A DNA stretch of 64,000 nucleotides from Streptomyces lydicus (lineage in GTDB: Bacteria; Actinomycetota; Actinomycetes; Streptomycetales; Streptomycetaceae): the NCBI RefSeq assembly GCF_001729485.1, contig NZ_CP017157.1:372001-436000 (forward strand). Direction: 5' to 3'. Numbering within the stretch: the first letter of the stretch is position 1; each line of letters begins with the position of its first letter. The position numbers and the translations under genes were made by a program. This document shows positions 1-8,946 of the stretch, one piece after another. The notes under the pieces are model-generated. The model saw only the letters and a program-made list of their open reading frames with translations. It did no database searches and was not told the DNA's origin.

Positions 1-264
1 GTCCAGTTCATCGGGATCAACACCCGCGACTCCGAGAAGTCGCAGGCCACCAGCTTCGAGGAAGAGCACAAGGTGCCCTACCCGAGCCTGTTCGACCCCA
101 CCGGCCGGCTGATGCTGCGCTTCCCCAAGGGCAGCCTCAACCCGCAGTCCATCCCCTCCACGATCGCCATCGACCGGCACGGCAAGATCGCCGCCCGCTC
201 GATCGGCCCGCTCACCGAGGACGATCTGCGCAAGATGGTCGCCCCGCTGATCGCCGAGAAGTGA
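1..264 (+). CDS. resA: TlpA/ResA-like thiol-disulfide oxidoreductase, C-terminal part
   Basis: This is the C-terminal 87 residues of a thioredoxin-fold protein; the start lies upstream of the window. The visible part has the end of a TlpA/ResA fold: a strand with GINTRDS, then a region ending in the cis-proline loop (IPSTIAIDRHGKI), the usual pattern opposite the CxxC of thioredoxin-like proteins. The CxxC itself would be upstream and is not seen. Its stop overlaps the GTG start of ccdA (GTGA), so it is translationally coupled to the cytochrome c maturation genes. The likely role is to reduce apocytochrome c cysteines outside the membrane, using electrons passed on by CcdA. The symbol is assigned from family and context. 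Confidence 0.85.
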   Translation, partial: VQFIGINTRDSEKSQATSFEEEHKVPYPSLFDPTGRLMLRFPKGSLNPQSIPSTIAIDRHGKIAARSIGPLTEDDLRKMVAPLIAEK

Positions 265-1043
265 CCGGCCCCGCGATGCACCTCGTACCGCTCGCCGCTG
301 CCGCGGAGAACCAGACCGTCATGACCGGCGCCCTGCTCGCCGCCGTGCCCCTCGCCCTGCTCGGCGGGCTGGTCTCCTTCTTCTCCCCCTGCGTCCTGCC
401 GCTGGTCCCCGGCTACATGTCGTACGTCACCGGCGTCACCGGCACCGACCTCGCCGAGGCCCGCCGCGGCCGGATGCTCGCCGGCGCCTCCCTCTTCGTC
501 CTCGGCTTCACCGCCGTCTTCGTCTCCGGCGGCGCGCTCTTCGGGTACTTCGGGCAGACCCTGCAGACGTACAAGGACCCCATCTCGCGCGCGCTCGGCG
601 TGCTGATGATCCTGCTCGGCCTCGCCTTCGCCGGCGTGCTCAAACGCTTCGGCCAGCGCGAGCTGCGCTTCCACAAGAAGCCCACCATGGGACTCGTCGG
701 CGCGCCGGTCCTCGGGGTGCTCTTCGGCGTCGGCTGGACGCCGTGCCTGGGCCCCACCCTCACCGCCGTCAACACCCTCTCCCTCTACGAGGCCAGCGCC
801 GCCCGCGGCGCCCTGCTCACCGTCGTCTACTGCCTCGGCCTGGGCCTGCCGTTCATCGCCGTCGCCCTCGCCTTCCGGCGGGTGCTCGGCGCGTTCGGCT
901 GGGTCAAGCGGCACTACGCGTGGGTGATGCGGGCCGGCGGCGGCATGATGATCGCCCTCGGCATCCTCCTCGTCACCGGCGTCTGGGACAGTTGGATGTC
1001 CGGGCTGCAGAGCTGGGCGCAAAGCACCACCGTTGGGATCTGA
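261..1043 (+). CDS. ccdA: Cytochrome c biogenesis transmembrane protein CcdA
   Basis: A 260-residue polytopic membrane protein of the CcdA/DsbD-beta family, which carries reducing power from cytoplasmic thioredoxin across the membrane to the ResA-type protein. The two hallmark cysteines are visible: FFSPCVLPLVPGY (Cys44) in an early membrane segment and GWTPCLGPTL (Cys162) in a later one. Hydrophobic segments alternate along the whole length. The GTG start overlaps the stop of the upstream gene. An alternative ATG lies five residues further in. It is the second gene of the resA-ccdA-resB-ccsB operon; only three bases separate its stop from the resB start. Confidence 0.95.
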   Translation: MTGPAMHLVPLAAAAENQTVMTGALLAAVPLALLGGLVSFFSPCVLPLVPGYMSYVTGVTGTDLAEARRGRMLAGASLFVLGFTAVFVSGGALFGYFGQTLQTYKDPISRALGVLMILLGLAFAGVLKRFGQRELRFHKKPTMGLVGAPVLGVLFGVGWTPCLGPTLTAVNTLSLYEASAARGALLTVVYCLGLGLPFIAVALAFRRVLGAFGWVKRHYAWVMRAGGGMMIALGILLVTGVWDSWMSGLQSWAQSTTVGI

Positions 1044-1046
1044 CTG

Positions 1047-2786
1047 ATGTCCACCAAGACCGACACCCCCCGCGACCCGGAGAGCGGCGCAGCCGCCGAC
1101 GACGCGGGCAACGATCTCGGCGCGGCCGGATCCCAGCTCTCCACCGCGCCCAGGGAAGACGTCACCCTCCCCTCGCTCGGCCCCCTCGGCTGGGCGCGCT
1201 GGTTCTGGCGGCAGCTGACCTCGATGCGGGTGGCGCTGCTGCTGCTCTTCCTGCTGTCGATCGGCGCCATCCCCGGCTCGCTGATCCCGCAGACCAGCAT
1301 CGACCCCGTCAAGGTCGACCAGTTCAGGACCGACCACCCCACCCTCGGCGGCATCTACGACAAGCTCGGGATGTTCCACGTCTACAGCTCGGTGTGGTTC
1401 TCCGCGATCTACCTGCTGCTGTTCATCTCCCTGATCGGCTGCATCGTGCCGCGCAGCTGGCAGTTCGTCGGACAGCTCCGCGGCCGCCCGCCGGCCGCCC
1501 CGCGCCGGCTGACCCGACTGCCCGCCTACACCACCTGGCGCACCGACGCCGCACCCGACGACGTCCTCGACGCCGCCGGCCGGCTGCTGAAGAAGCGCCG
1601 CTTCCGCGCCCACCGCTCCGGCACCGCGGTCGCCGCCGAGAAGGGCTACCTGCGCGAGGTCGGCAACCTCGTCTTCCACGTCGCGCTGATCGTGATGCTG
1701 GTGGCGTTCGCCGTCGGCAGCCTGTGGAAGTCCGAGGGCGGCAAGCTGATCACCGAAGGCGACGGCTTCGCCAACAGCCTCACCCAGTACGACGATTTCA
1801 AGTCCGGTGCCTTCTTCGACACCGACACCATGGAGCCCTTCGGCTTCACCCTCGACAAGTTCGTCGCCACCTACGAGCGCACCGGACCCCAGAAGGGCAC
1901 CCCGCGCATCTTCCGCGCCGACGTCCGCTACTTCTCCGGCGCCGACGGCAAGGAGCACAAGACCTCCATCGAGGTGAACACCCCCCTCGACATCGCCGGC
2001 AACCGCGTCTACCTGCTGTCGCACGGCTACTCGCCGCAGGTCACCGTCAAGGACGGCCGCGGCAAGGTCGTCTACAAGGGCGCGGTGCCCTTCCTGCCGC
2101 AGGACAGCAAGAACTTCACCTCCACCGGCGTGGTGAAGGTGCCGGGCGCGCGCACCAAGGACGGCAAACGCAACCAGCTCGGCTTCCAGGGCTTCTTCGT
2201 GCCGACCTTCGGCGGCAAGGGCTCCGGCTCGATGTTCTCCCAGTTCCCCGCCCTGGACAATCCGCGGCTGGTGCTGACCGCCTACCACGGCGACCTGGGC
2301 GTCGACTCCGGACTGCCGCAGAACGTCTACCAACTGCAGATGAAGAACCTCAAGCAGTACAAGGTCGGCGGCCGGGCCGTCGCCCAGATGATGCAGCCCG
2401 GCCAGACGATGACCCTGCCCGGCGGCGACGGCAGCATCACCTTCAACGGCATCAAGACCTGGGCCAGCTTCAAGATCAGCCACCAGCCGGGCAACGGCCT
2501 CGCCCTCACCGGCGCGGCCGCCGCCCTGCTCGGCCTGGCCGGCTCGCTGTTCATCCAGCGGCGCCGCGTCTGGGTCCGCGCCGAGCCGGCCGACGACGGC
2601 AGCGGCGCCACCGTCGTCGAGATCGCCGGCCTCGGCCGCAGCGAGTCCGCCCGCCTCCCCGAGGAACTCGGCGCCCTCGCCGCCGCCCTGGAACCCGACG
2701 CCCCCCTCGCCCCGCACCCCGAAGACCCCGTGGAGCCCACCGACTCCGACGGCCCTGCTGAACCCTCCGAAGGAGCGCGCGCGTGA
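1047..2786 (+). CDS. resB: Cytochrome c biogenesis protein ResB
   Basis: A 579-residue ResB/Ccs1 protein, a subunit of the System II haem lyase that attaches haem to apocytochrome c on the outer face of the membrane. Hydrophobic segments occur near residues 60-85, 110-135 and 205-225. A large extracytoplasmic domain follows, and a last membrane segment near residue 485 (LTGAAAALLGLAGSLFIQ) ends before a cytoplasmic acidic, Pro-rich tail. The first 55 residues are an acidic low-complexity leader, common in actinobacterial ResB. The ATG lies three bases after the ccdA stop, and the end overlaps ccsB by GTGA. ResB and CcsB act as one complex. Confidence 0.95.
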   Translation: MSTKTDTPRDPESGAAADDAGNDLGAAGSQLSTAPREDVTLPSLGPLGWARWFWRQLTSMRVALLLLFLLSIGAIPGSLIPQTSIDPVKVDQFRTDHPTLGGIYDKLGMFHVYSSVWFSAIYLLLFISLIGCIVPRSWQFVGQLRGRPPAAPRRLTRLPAYTTWRTDAAPDDVLDAAGRLLKKRRFRAHRSGTAVAAEKGYLREVGNLVFHVALIVMLVAFAVGSLWKSEGGKLITEGDGFANSLTQYDDFKSGAFFDTDTMEPFGFTLDKFVATYERTGPQKGTPRIFRADVRYFSGADGKEHKTSIEVNTPLDIAGNRVYLLSHGYSPQVTVKDGRGKVVYKGAVPFLPQDSKNFTSTGVVKVPGARTKDGKRNQLGFQGFFVPTFGGKGSGSMFSQFPALDNPRLVLTAYHGDLGVDSGLPQNVYQLQMKNLKQYKVGGRAVAQMMQPGQTMTLPGGDGSITFNGIKTWASFKISHQPGNGLALTGAAAALLGLAGSLFIQRRRVWVRAEPADDGSGATVVEIAGLGRSESARLPEELGALAAALEPDAPLAPHPEDPVEPTDSDGPAEPSEGARA

Positions 2787-3871
2787 ACATCGCTGCCGCA
2801 GCCAACGAGACGCTGGCGCACAACAGCAATGTCCTGGTCTATTCGGCAATGGCGATCTACACGCTCGCCTTCGTCGCGCACATGGCCGAGTGGGTGTTCG
2901 GCAGCCGCAGCAAGGTCGCCCGCACCGCCGCCGCACTGACCACCCAGGCCACCGCCACCGCCGCGCCCCCCGCCGCAGCGAACCGGCAGGGCGGCGGCAC
3001 CGCCGTACTCGAACGCCCCAAGGTCATCACCAAGACCGCCGCCGGCAGCCGCGACGTCCCCGACGGCCCCGGCGCCGCGGGCGGCACCGAGAAGGGCGAC
3101 CTCTACGGCCGGATCGCCATCTCCCTGACCGTCCTGGCCTGGGCGCTGCACGTCGGCGGCGTCGTCACCCGCGCCCTCTCCGTACAGCGCGCCCCCTGGG
3201 GCAACATGTACGAGTTCTCCACGACCTTCGCCGCGGTCGCGGTCGGCATCTACCTGCTGCTGCTCACCCTCAGGAAGAACGTCCGCTGGATCGGCCTGCC
3301 CCTGGTCACCACGGTCCTGCTCGACCTCGGCCTCGCCGTCTCGGTGCTCTACACCGCCAGCGACCAGCTGGTGCCCGCGCTGCACTCGTACTGGCTGTGG
3401 ATCCACGTCAGCTGCGCCATCCTCTCCGGCGCGGTGCTCTACCTCGGCGCGGTCGCCACCCTGCTGTTCCTCTTCCGCGACCGCTACGAGGCCAAGCTCG
3501 CCGACCCGGCCGGCAAGCAGCCCGGCGCCTTCGCCGCCTCCGTCCTGGAACGGCTGCCCTCCGCCGCCTCGCTGGACAAGTTCGCCTACCGCGTCAACGC
3601 CACCGTCTTCCCGCTGTGGACGTTCACCATCATCGCGGGCGCCATCTGGGCCGAGGCCGCCTGGGGCCGCTACTGGGGCTGGGACCCCAAGGAGGTCTGG
3701 TCCTTCATCACCTGGGTCGCCTACGCCGGCTACCTGCACGCCCGCGCCACCGCCGGCTGGAAGGGCCGCAAGGCCGCCTGGCTCGGCCTGATCGCCTTCG
3801 CCTGCTACCTGTTCAACTACTACGGCGTGAACATCTTCGTGACCGGCCTGCACTCCTACGCCGGAGTCTGA
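2783..3871 (+). CDS. ccsB: Cytochrome c biogenesis protein CcsB/ResC (haem handling)
   Basis: A 362-residue CcsA/ResC-family membrane protein, the haem-channel partner of ResB. The tryptophan-rich haem-binding (WWD-type) motif is at residues 289-304 (WAEAAWGRYWGWDPKE). Candidate axial histidines stand at 123, 201/208, 319 and 357. WGNMYEFS near residue 139 is also typical. Residues 45-105 form a poorly conserved Ala/Thr-rich cytoplasmic loop between membrane segments 1 and 2. The GTG start overlaps the resB stop. A strong stem-loop follows the stop, so this is the last gene of the operon. Confidence 0.95.
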   Translation: MNIAAAANETLAHNSNVLVYSAMAIYTLAFVAHMAEWVFGSRSKVARTAAALTTQATATAAPPAAANRQGGGTAVLERPKVITKTAAGSRDVPDGPGAAGGTEKGDLYGRIAISLTVLAWALHVGGVVTRALSVQRAPWGNMYEFSTTFAAVAVGIYLLLLTLRKNVRWIGLPLVTTVLLDLGLAVSVLYTASDQLVPALHSYWLWIHVSCAILSGAVLYLGAVATLLFLFRDRYEAKLADPAGKQPGAFAASVLERLPSAASLDKFAYRVNATVFPLWTFTIIAGAIWAEAAWGRYWGWDPKEVWSFITWVAYAGYLHARATAGWKGRKAAWLGLIAFACYLFNYYGVNIFVTGLHSYAGV

Positions 3872-3895
3872 CCCGCCGGCCGCACACCCGCCCCG

Positions 3896-3950
3896 CGGTG
3901 CCGTACGGCAGGACGGGCCCCGACCGGGCCCGGCCCCGTACGGCACCGTT
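3896..3950. terminator. Bidirectional terminator between ccsB and the phosphoesterase gene
   Basis: A perfect 13-bp inverted repeat (CGGTGCCGTACGG at 3896-3908 and its complement at 3936-3948), with a smaller GGGCCC-rich hairpin inside the loop. It lies between two convergent genes and can serve both. There is no long T tract, which is usual for Streptomyces. Confidence 0.75.
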
Positions 3951-3985
3951 CTGTGTGCACACGGTGGCCCGGCCCGCTCCGGCGC

Positions 3986-5413
3986 TCAGCGCCGCTTGCG
4001 CCGCCCGCGCTCCTGACGCGGAGGCCGCTGCCCCGCCCCCGGCAGCGTCGGCTTCGGCAGATGCGCCACCTCCCACTGCGCCTCCGCCAGCTTCTCGGCC
4101 GTGTCGTCCGGCAGCCGCGGCGGCCGGTGCGCCGCCCGCCGGAAGCCGAACGCCGACGTCAGATCGCCGAACGCCGACCGCCGCCAGTCGCTGATGTTCG
4201 GCTCCTCCACCCCCGTCCAGCGCTCCAGGAACTGCAGCACCGACGTGTGGTCGAACGCGTCCCCGGCCGCCCAGCCGCCCACCGTCCACGGCGAGACGAT
4301 CAGACACGGCACCCGGAAACCTCCGCCGATCGGCAGGCCCCCGACGAACTCGTCCTTCGTGCCCGCCGGCGGCACCGGCGGCGGCACATGATCGAACAGA
4401 CCGTCGTTCTCGTCGTAGTTCAGGATGAAGACCGTCTTCGCCCACACCCTCGGGTTCGAGGCGATCGCCTCGATCTTCTGCGCCACGTAGTCGGCACCGG
4501 CCGCCGGCAGGTAATCCGGGTGCTCCGACTGGTGGCTGGTGGGGATCAGCCAGGACACGGCCGGCAGCCGGTCGTTGCGGGCATCGTCCTCGAACGTGCC
4601 GGCCGGCTGCGGCCGCATGCCCCGCTCGTACAGCGGCTCACCCGGCTTGGAGTCCCGGAAGGTCTGGAACTGCTCCAGCAGATTGCAGCCGTAGTCGTCC
4701 TCCTCCTGGTACACCTTCCAGCTGATGCCGGCCGCCTCCAGCCGCTCCGCGTACGTCGTCCAGCGGTACGGCTTGGGCGCGGTGTTGTTCAGCACCGGAC
4801 CGCCGAGCTTGCCGCCCGGGTCGAGGGTGCCGGTCATCCAGTACAGCCGGTTGGGCCAGGTCGGGCCGAAGACCGAGCAGAAGTAGTTGTCGCACAGCGT
4901 GAACGCCTCGGCGAGGGCGAACTGGAAGGGGATGTCGTCGCGGGTGTGATAGCCCATCACGTACGGCCCGTTGACCCCGTCGGCCTTGCGGTGCGCCGGC
5001 AGCCAGCGGTCCATCTTGCCGCCGTTCCACGCCTCGTGCTGCACCGACCAGGCGTGGCTGGTGGACGGGATGGCCTGCGCGCTGGAGGTGTGGGTGTTCA
5101 GGCGGAACGGCAGCAGATAGCCGTCCGGGTTCTGCGCGTCCGGCTGGTGGAAGACCGACCGGCCGTCCGGCAGGGTCAGCGCGTCCGGGTCGGCGAAGCC
5201 GCGGACACCGCTGAGCGTGCCGAAGTAGTGGTCGAACGAGCGGTTCTCCTGCATGAGCATGACGACGTGCTCGATGTCGTGCAGTGAGCCGTGACGTGCC
5301 GGTCCGGCGGCGACGGCCTTTTGGACACTGGGCGGCAGCAGTGACAGCGCCGCGGCGCCGCCGACCGCGCCGGCCGCGGAGCCGAGGAGTCTGCGTCGGG
5401 TCATGTCGGGCAT
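3986..5413 (-). CDS. Tat-exported phosphoesterase (phospholipase C / acid phosphatase family)
   Basis: A 475-residue secreted enzyme of the phosphoesterase family PF04185. I chose the ATG at 5413 because GGGAGAG lies at good distance upstream and the product then begins MPDMTRRRLLG, a twin-arginine signal followed by a hydrophobic stretch ending near AVAAG. The N-terminal HVVMLMQENRSFDHYFG motif supplies the metal and nucleophile region of the family. The later FILNYDENDGLFDHVPPP block is the second family signature. The substrate could be a phospholipid or a phosphomonoester; the sequence does not decide. The Arg-rich tail after about residue 455 is probably disordered. It is a single gene, convergent with ccsB. 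Confidence 0.88.
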   Translation of the reverse strand: MPDMTRRRLLGSAAGAVGGAAALSLLPPSVQKAVAAGPARHGSLHDIEHVVMLMQENRSFDHYFGTLSGVRGFADPDALTLPDGRSVFHQPDAQNPDGYLLPFRLNTHTSSAQAIPSTSHAWSVQHEAWNGGKMDRWLPAHRKADGVNGPYVMGYHTRDDIPFQFALAEAFTLCDNYFCSVFGPTWPNRLYWMTGTLDPGGKLGGPVLNNTAPKPYRWTTYAERLEAAGISWKVYQEEDDYGCNLLEQFQTFRDSKPGEPLYERGMRPQPAGTFEDDARNDRLPAVSWLIPTSHQSEHPDYLPAAGADYVAQKIEAIASNPRVWAKTVFILNYDENDGLFDHVPPPVPPAGTKDEFVGGLPIGGGFRVPCLIVSPWTVGGWAAGDAFDHTSVLQFLERWTGVEEPNISDWRRSAFGDLTSAFGFRRAAHRPPRLPDDTAEKLAEAQWEVAHLPKPTLPGAGQRPPRQERGRRKRR

Positions 5414-5627
5414 ATGTGCCACTCTCCCTGAGTCGCGTGAGCCCTCAGTGGGCCGACTTGACTGTGGCGGCGGGAGAGTTTCCCGGGCAGGGGGAGGCAT
5501 CTGAACGATGACTCAATTGGCTGTGAACGGACGTCAGTTGGCCAAAGCGCCCTACGTCCCGTACGTCACACGAAGCAGTGCCCCGCGGACCCTTCGAAGG
5601 CCGGAATTACGCGTTTGTGAAGCAACG

Positions 5628-6275
5628 TCAGGACACGCGGCCAAGCCCCGGAGTTCCCTCGGGTGCCGGGTACGGACGCTCCCGCGGCAGCAGCGCGGCC
5701 GCCGCCGCGACCTCCCCGGAACCCACCAGCGCCCGCACCTCACGCGCGAGCGGCGTGACATCCCGGATCGCCACCGTCCACTCGTCCGCGTACCGCCGCG
5801 ACGCCTCCCCCGCCAGTCCCAGCTGCAGCGAACGGTACGGCAGCGGCCGCAACCACAGATCCCGCTCCGGATCCCACTGCACCCGCGCCGGCGACTCCTT
5901 CAACTGCCGCTGCCACACCCCGCGGTTGGCATGCTCCCGGGGATCGTGGTGCGACAGACACGCCCGCCGCAACGCCCAGTCGAACCCCGCCCGCTCGATC
6001 TCCACCGCCAGCACCGTCTCCTGCCCGGCCTTCGCGCCCCACCCGCAGCGGTACATCATCCAGAGGAACGAGGGCTTGATCCACGTCATCCGGTCCCGCT
6101 TCCACGCCACCGGAAACCGCCCGTCCCGCGCCGCCGGCACCCCCAGCTCCGGCGCGTACGCCTGATAGACGGTGACGGTCCGCTCCGTGTACCGGGCGCG
6201 GATACGACGGAACGGCTCGGCAGGACACACCTCCGCGGCGACACCCGACGCGGAAACCCCCGGAACAGTGCTCAT
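5628..6275 (-). CDS. DUF4291 domain-containing protein
   Basis: A 215-residue protein recognised as DUF4291 from the conserved block WKRDRMTWIKPSFLWMMYR followed by GWGAKAGQETVLAVEIER near residues 58-95. The family's biochemical function is not known to me. CAGGA lies eight bases before the ATG. It lies downstream of, and on the same strand as, the deaminase gene (124 bases between them), so the two may be cotranscribed. The product is soluble, with no signal peptide or membrane segment. Confidence 0.85.
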   Translation of the reverse strand: MSTVPGVSASGVAAEVCPAEPFRRIRARYTERTVTVYQAYAPELGVPAARDGRFPVAWKRDRMTWIKPSFLWMMYRCGWGAKAGQETVLAVEIERAGFDWALRRACLSHHDPREHANRGVWQRQLKESPARVQWDPERDLWLRPLPYRSLQLGLAGEASRRYADEWTVAIRDVTPLAREVRALVGSGEVAAAAALLPRERPYPAPEGTPGLGRVS

Positions 6276-6399
6276 GCCCGCATCCTGACGGAACCCCGGA
6301 CGCCCGCTCCACCGAATTCCCCCGCGGAACCGCCGGGCGCCGGGACCCCACGCCGGCCCTGCTGACCAGGCGTCACCCGGCCGGGCTGCCCCGGACGGC

Positions 6400-6942
6400 T
6401 CACTCGTCGCCGATGTCCTCGTGCCACAGGGCCGGGTACGCGCCGATGAAGTCCCGCATCATCGCCGCGCACTCGGCGTCGTCCAGCAGCACGATCCGCA
6501 CCCCGTGCCGGGCCAGCCAGTCGTGGCCGCCGTGGAACGTCCGGGCCTCGCCGATCACCACCCGCGAAATGCCGAACTGGCGCACCAGACCGCTGCAGTA
6601 CCAGCAGGGCGACAGCGTCGTCACCATCGTCGTACCGCGGTAACTGCGCTGCCGGCCGGCCGCGCGGAACGCCGCCGTCTCCGCGTGCATCGACGGATCG
6701 CCGTCCTGGACCCGCCGGTTGCGGCCACGGCCGAGCAGGGCGCCGTCCGGCCCGTACAGCGCCGCACCGATCGGGATACCGCCCTCCGCCAGACCCGCGC
6801 GGGCCTCGGCGACGGCCGTCGCCAGCATGGCGCGCGCCTGCTCCTGGAGATGAACGGGATGCCCGGCCGGATCGCTGTGGCCGTCGCCGCCGTGCAGCCG
6901 CACCTCGTCGCGGTCCTGCCCCCAGTCCTGCGTACGGTCCAT
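6400..6942 (-). CDS. Cytidine/deoxycytidylate deaminase-family zinc enzyme
   Basis: A 180-residue nucleoside or nucleobase deaminase. Zinc and catalytic residues are in HAE (86-88) and PCWYC (Cys113 and Cys116). The block TTLSPCWYCSGLV resembles yeast-type cytosine deaminase more than CDA or TadA, but the substrate is inferred only. The first 30 residues are hydrophilic and variable. The start at 6942 leaves 28 bases after the upstream gene; the ribosome site is weak, so an upstream in-frame start within the neighbouring gene cannot be excluded. Confidence 0.85.
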   Translation of the reverse strand: MDRTQDWGQDRDEVRLHGGDGHSDPAGHPVHLQEQARAMLATAVAEARAGLAEGGIPIGAALYGPDGALLGRGRNRRVQDGDPSMHAETAAFRAAGRQRSYRGTTMVTTLSPCWYCSGLVRQFGISRVVIGEARTFHGGHDWLARHGVRIVLLDDAECAAMMRDFIGAYPALWHEDIGDE

Positions 6943-6970
6943 GGGAGCACCGTACGCGCTGCCGGGCGTC

Positions 6971-7396
6971 TCAGCCCTTGGCCGGCGGGGTGTCGTCCGG
7001 GCCGTTCGAGACCTCACCCTGCTTGCGCCGCAGCTCCTCCTCGCGGCGCCGCAGATCGGCCTCCCAGTCCTTCAGCAGGGCCTCGTCCTTCTTGTTCTCC
7101 TCCTTGAGGGAACGCAGGAACTCCGGATTGTCGTCCGGCGCGACCCACTTCGCCGTGCTGTGGCTGCGGTGCCACTCCGACGGCGTGGAGCCGCCGCCGC
7201 CCGCCACCGGGTGCCGGTGCTTGCCCGCCACCAGCCATGCGATCGGACCGATCAGCACCTCGCCGAAGAGCAGGATGACGATCACCCAGATCACCTTCGG
7301 CAGGCCGCGCACCTGCGATTCGGGGGTGTTCAGGCAGTCGATGAACGCGTAGATCCACAGTGCCAGCACCAGTAGGAACGGCAGATACCTGAGCAT
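6971..7396 (-). CDS. PLDc_N-domain small membrane protein
   Basis: A 141-residue protein with two membrane segments near residues 4-20 (YLPFLLVLALWIYAFIDC) and 32-55, matching the phospholipase D N-terminal (PLDc_N) domain: FIDCLNTPES, then LPKVIWVIVILLFGEVLIGPIAW. The C-terminal half is a charged, probably coiled-coil cytoplasmic tail (EENKKDEALLKDWEADLRRREEELRRK). There is no catalytic PLD motif. Its start is 89 bases from the divergent mqnL start, as in other Streptomyces, which makes this a shared promoter region. Confidence 0.8.
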   Translation of the reverse strand: MLRYLPFLLVLALWIYAFIDCLNTPESQVRGLPKVIWVIVILLFGEVLIGPIAWLVAGKHRHPVAGGGGSTPSEWHRSHSTAKWVAPDDNPEFLRSLKEENKKDEALLKDWEADLRRREEELRRKQGEVSNGPDDTPPAKG

Positions 7397-7472
7397 TGCG
7401 GAACGGGCCCCCTGTGCGCGACGGCGGGCCTCGCGACGGGGCCCGGTGACCCGCCCAGGGTAGTGCGTACCC

Positions 7473-7485
7473 GATACTGGAACGC
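7473..7485 (+). promoter_or_regulatory. Candidate leaderless promoter of mqnL
   Basis: GATACT at 7473-7478 is followed by seven bases and then the ATG at 7486, and no ribosome binding site is visible. This is the geometry of a leaderless mRNA. The -35 region is weak. Confidence 0.4.
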
Positions 7486-8946
7486 ATGGCTTATGACGAT
7501 CTCCGCTCGTTCCTGCGTGCACTTGAGCGGGAAGGCGACCTCAAGCGCATCAAGGCCGAGGTCGACCCGTACCTGGAAGTCGGCGAGATCGTGGACCGGG
7601 TGCAGAAGGCCGGCGGGCCCGCCCTGCTCTTCGAGAACGTCAAGGGCTCGGCGATGCCGCTCGCCATGAACGTCTACGGGACCGACCGCCGGCTGCTCAA
7701 GGCCCTGGGCCTGAAGGCGTACGAGGACATCAGCGGCAAGATCGGCGGGCTGCTCAAGCCCGAGCTGCCCCACGGCTTCGTCGGCATCCGCGAGGCGTTC
7801 GGCAAGCTCGCCGGCATGACGCACGTACCGCCGAAGAAGATCAAGGGCGAGAGCGCACCCGTCCAGGAGGTCGTGCTCACGGGCGACGACGTCGACCTGG
7901 ACCAGCTCCCCGCGCTGTTCACCTGGCCCAAGGACGGCGGCTCCTTCTTCAACCTCGGGCTGACGCACACCAAGCACCCCGAGACGGGCGTACGCAACCT
8001 CGGCCTGTACCGCCTCCAGCGCCACGACAAGCGCACCATCGGGATGCACTGGCAGATCCACAAGGACAGCCGCAACCACTACCAGGTGGCCGCCAAGCGC
8101 GGGGAGAGACTGCCGGTCGCCATCGCCTTCGGCTGCCCGCCGGCCGTCACCTACGCCTCCACCGCCCCGCTCCCCGGCGACATCGACGAGTACCTCTTCG
8201 CCGGCTTCCTCCAGGGCAAGCGGATCGAGATGGTCGACTGCAAGACCGTCCCGCTCCAGGTCCCGGCGCACGCCGAGGTCGTCATCGAGGGCTGGCTGGA
8301 GCCCGGCGAGATGCTGCCGGAGGGCCCGTTCGGCGACCACACCGGCTTCTACACCCCGCAGGAGCCCTTCCCGGCGCTGACCATCGACTGCGTGACGATG
8401 CGGAAGCGGCCGCTGCTCCAGTCGATCGTCGTCGGCCGCCCGCCGACCGAGGACGGCCCGCTGGGGCGCGCGACGGAGCGGTTCTTCCTCCCGCTCCTCA
8501 AGATCATCGTCCCGGACATCGTGGACTACCACCTGCCGGAGTCCGGCGGCTTCCACAACTGCGCGATCGTCTCGATCGACAAGAAGTATCCCAAGCACGC
8601 CCAGAAGGTCATGCACGCCATCTGGGGCGCGCACATGATGTCGCTGACCAAGCTGATCGTGGTGGTGGACGCCGACTGCGACGTCCACAACCTCCACGAG
8701 GTCTCCTGGCGCGCGCTCGGCAACACCGACTACGCCCGCGACCTGACCGTCGTCGAAGGCCCCGTCGACCACCTCGACCACGCCTCCTACCAGCAGTTCT
8801 GGGGCGGCAAGGCGGGCATCGACGCCACGAAGAAGTGGCCCGAGGAGGGCTACACGAGGGACGGGGGCTGGCCGGACATGGTCGAGTCCGACCCGCGCAC
8901 GGCGGCCCTCGTGGACCGCCGCTGGAAGGAGTACGGCCTCTCGTGA
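7486..8946 (+). CDS. mqnL: Menaquinone biosynthesis decarboxylase MqnL (UbiD family)
   Basis: A 486-residue UbiD-family decarboxylase that needs the prenylated FMN cofactor made by the UbiX-type enzyme. Visible family blocks include GPALLFENVKG (residues 44-54), VGIREAFGKLAG and EGPFGDHTGFYTP. In Streptomyces the futalosine pathway uses MqnL, MqnM and MqnP for the late decarboxylation and prenylation of the naphthoate ring; mqnP follows directly (GTGA overlap) and mqnM is 2 kb away. That context separates it from other UbiD decarboxylases. There is no SD before the ATG, so it is probably leaderless. Confidence 0.92.
   Translation: MAYDDLRSFLRALEREGDLKRIKAEVDPYLEVGEIVDRVQKAGGPALLFENVKGSAMPLAMNVYGTDRRLLKALGLKAYEDISGKIGGLLKPELPHGFVGIREAFGKLAGMTHVPPKKIKGESAPVQEVVLTGDDVDLDQLPALFTWPKDGGSFFNLGLTHTKHPETGVRNLGLYRLQRHDKRTIGMHWQIHKDSRNHYQVAAKRGERLPVAIAFGCPPAVTYASTAPLPGDIDEYLFAGFLQGKRIEMVDCKTVPLQVPAHAEVVIEGWLEPGEMLPEGPFGDHTGFYTPQEPFPALTIDCVTMRKRPLLQSIVVGRPPTEDGPLGRATERFFLPLLKIIVPDIVDYHLPESGGFHNCAIVSIDKKYPKHAQKVMHAIWGAHMMSLTKLIVVVDADCDVHNLHEVSWRALGNTDYARDLTVVEGPVDHLDHASYQQFWGGKAGIDATKKWPEEGYTRDGGWPDMVESDPRTAALVDRRWKEYGLS

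Noticed and set aside
78-2936. 952-codon minus-strand ORF over ccdA/resB
   Set aside because: It is antisense to well-recognised genes, with low-complexity Gly/Ala/Arg/Glu content; an artefact of GC-rich codon bias. The same applies to 743-2761, 2327-3946, 8850-11585, 23751-26102, 49306-51039, 50652-53285, 54933-57686, 55904-58507 and 58649-60889.
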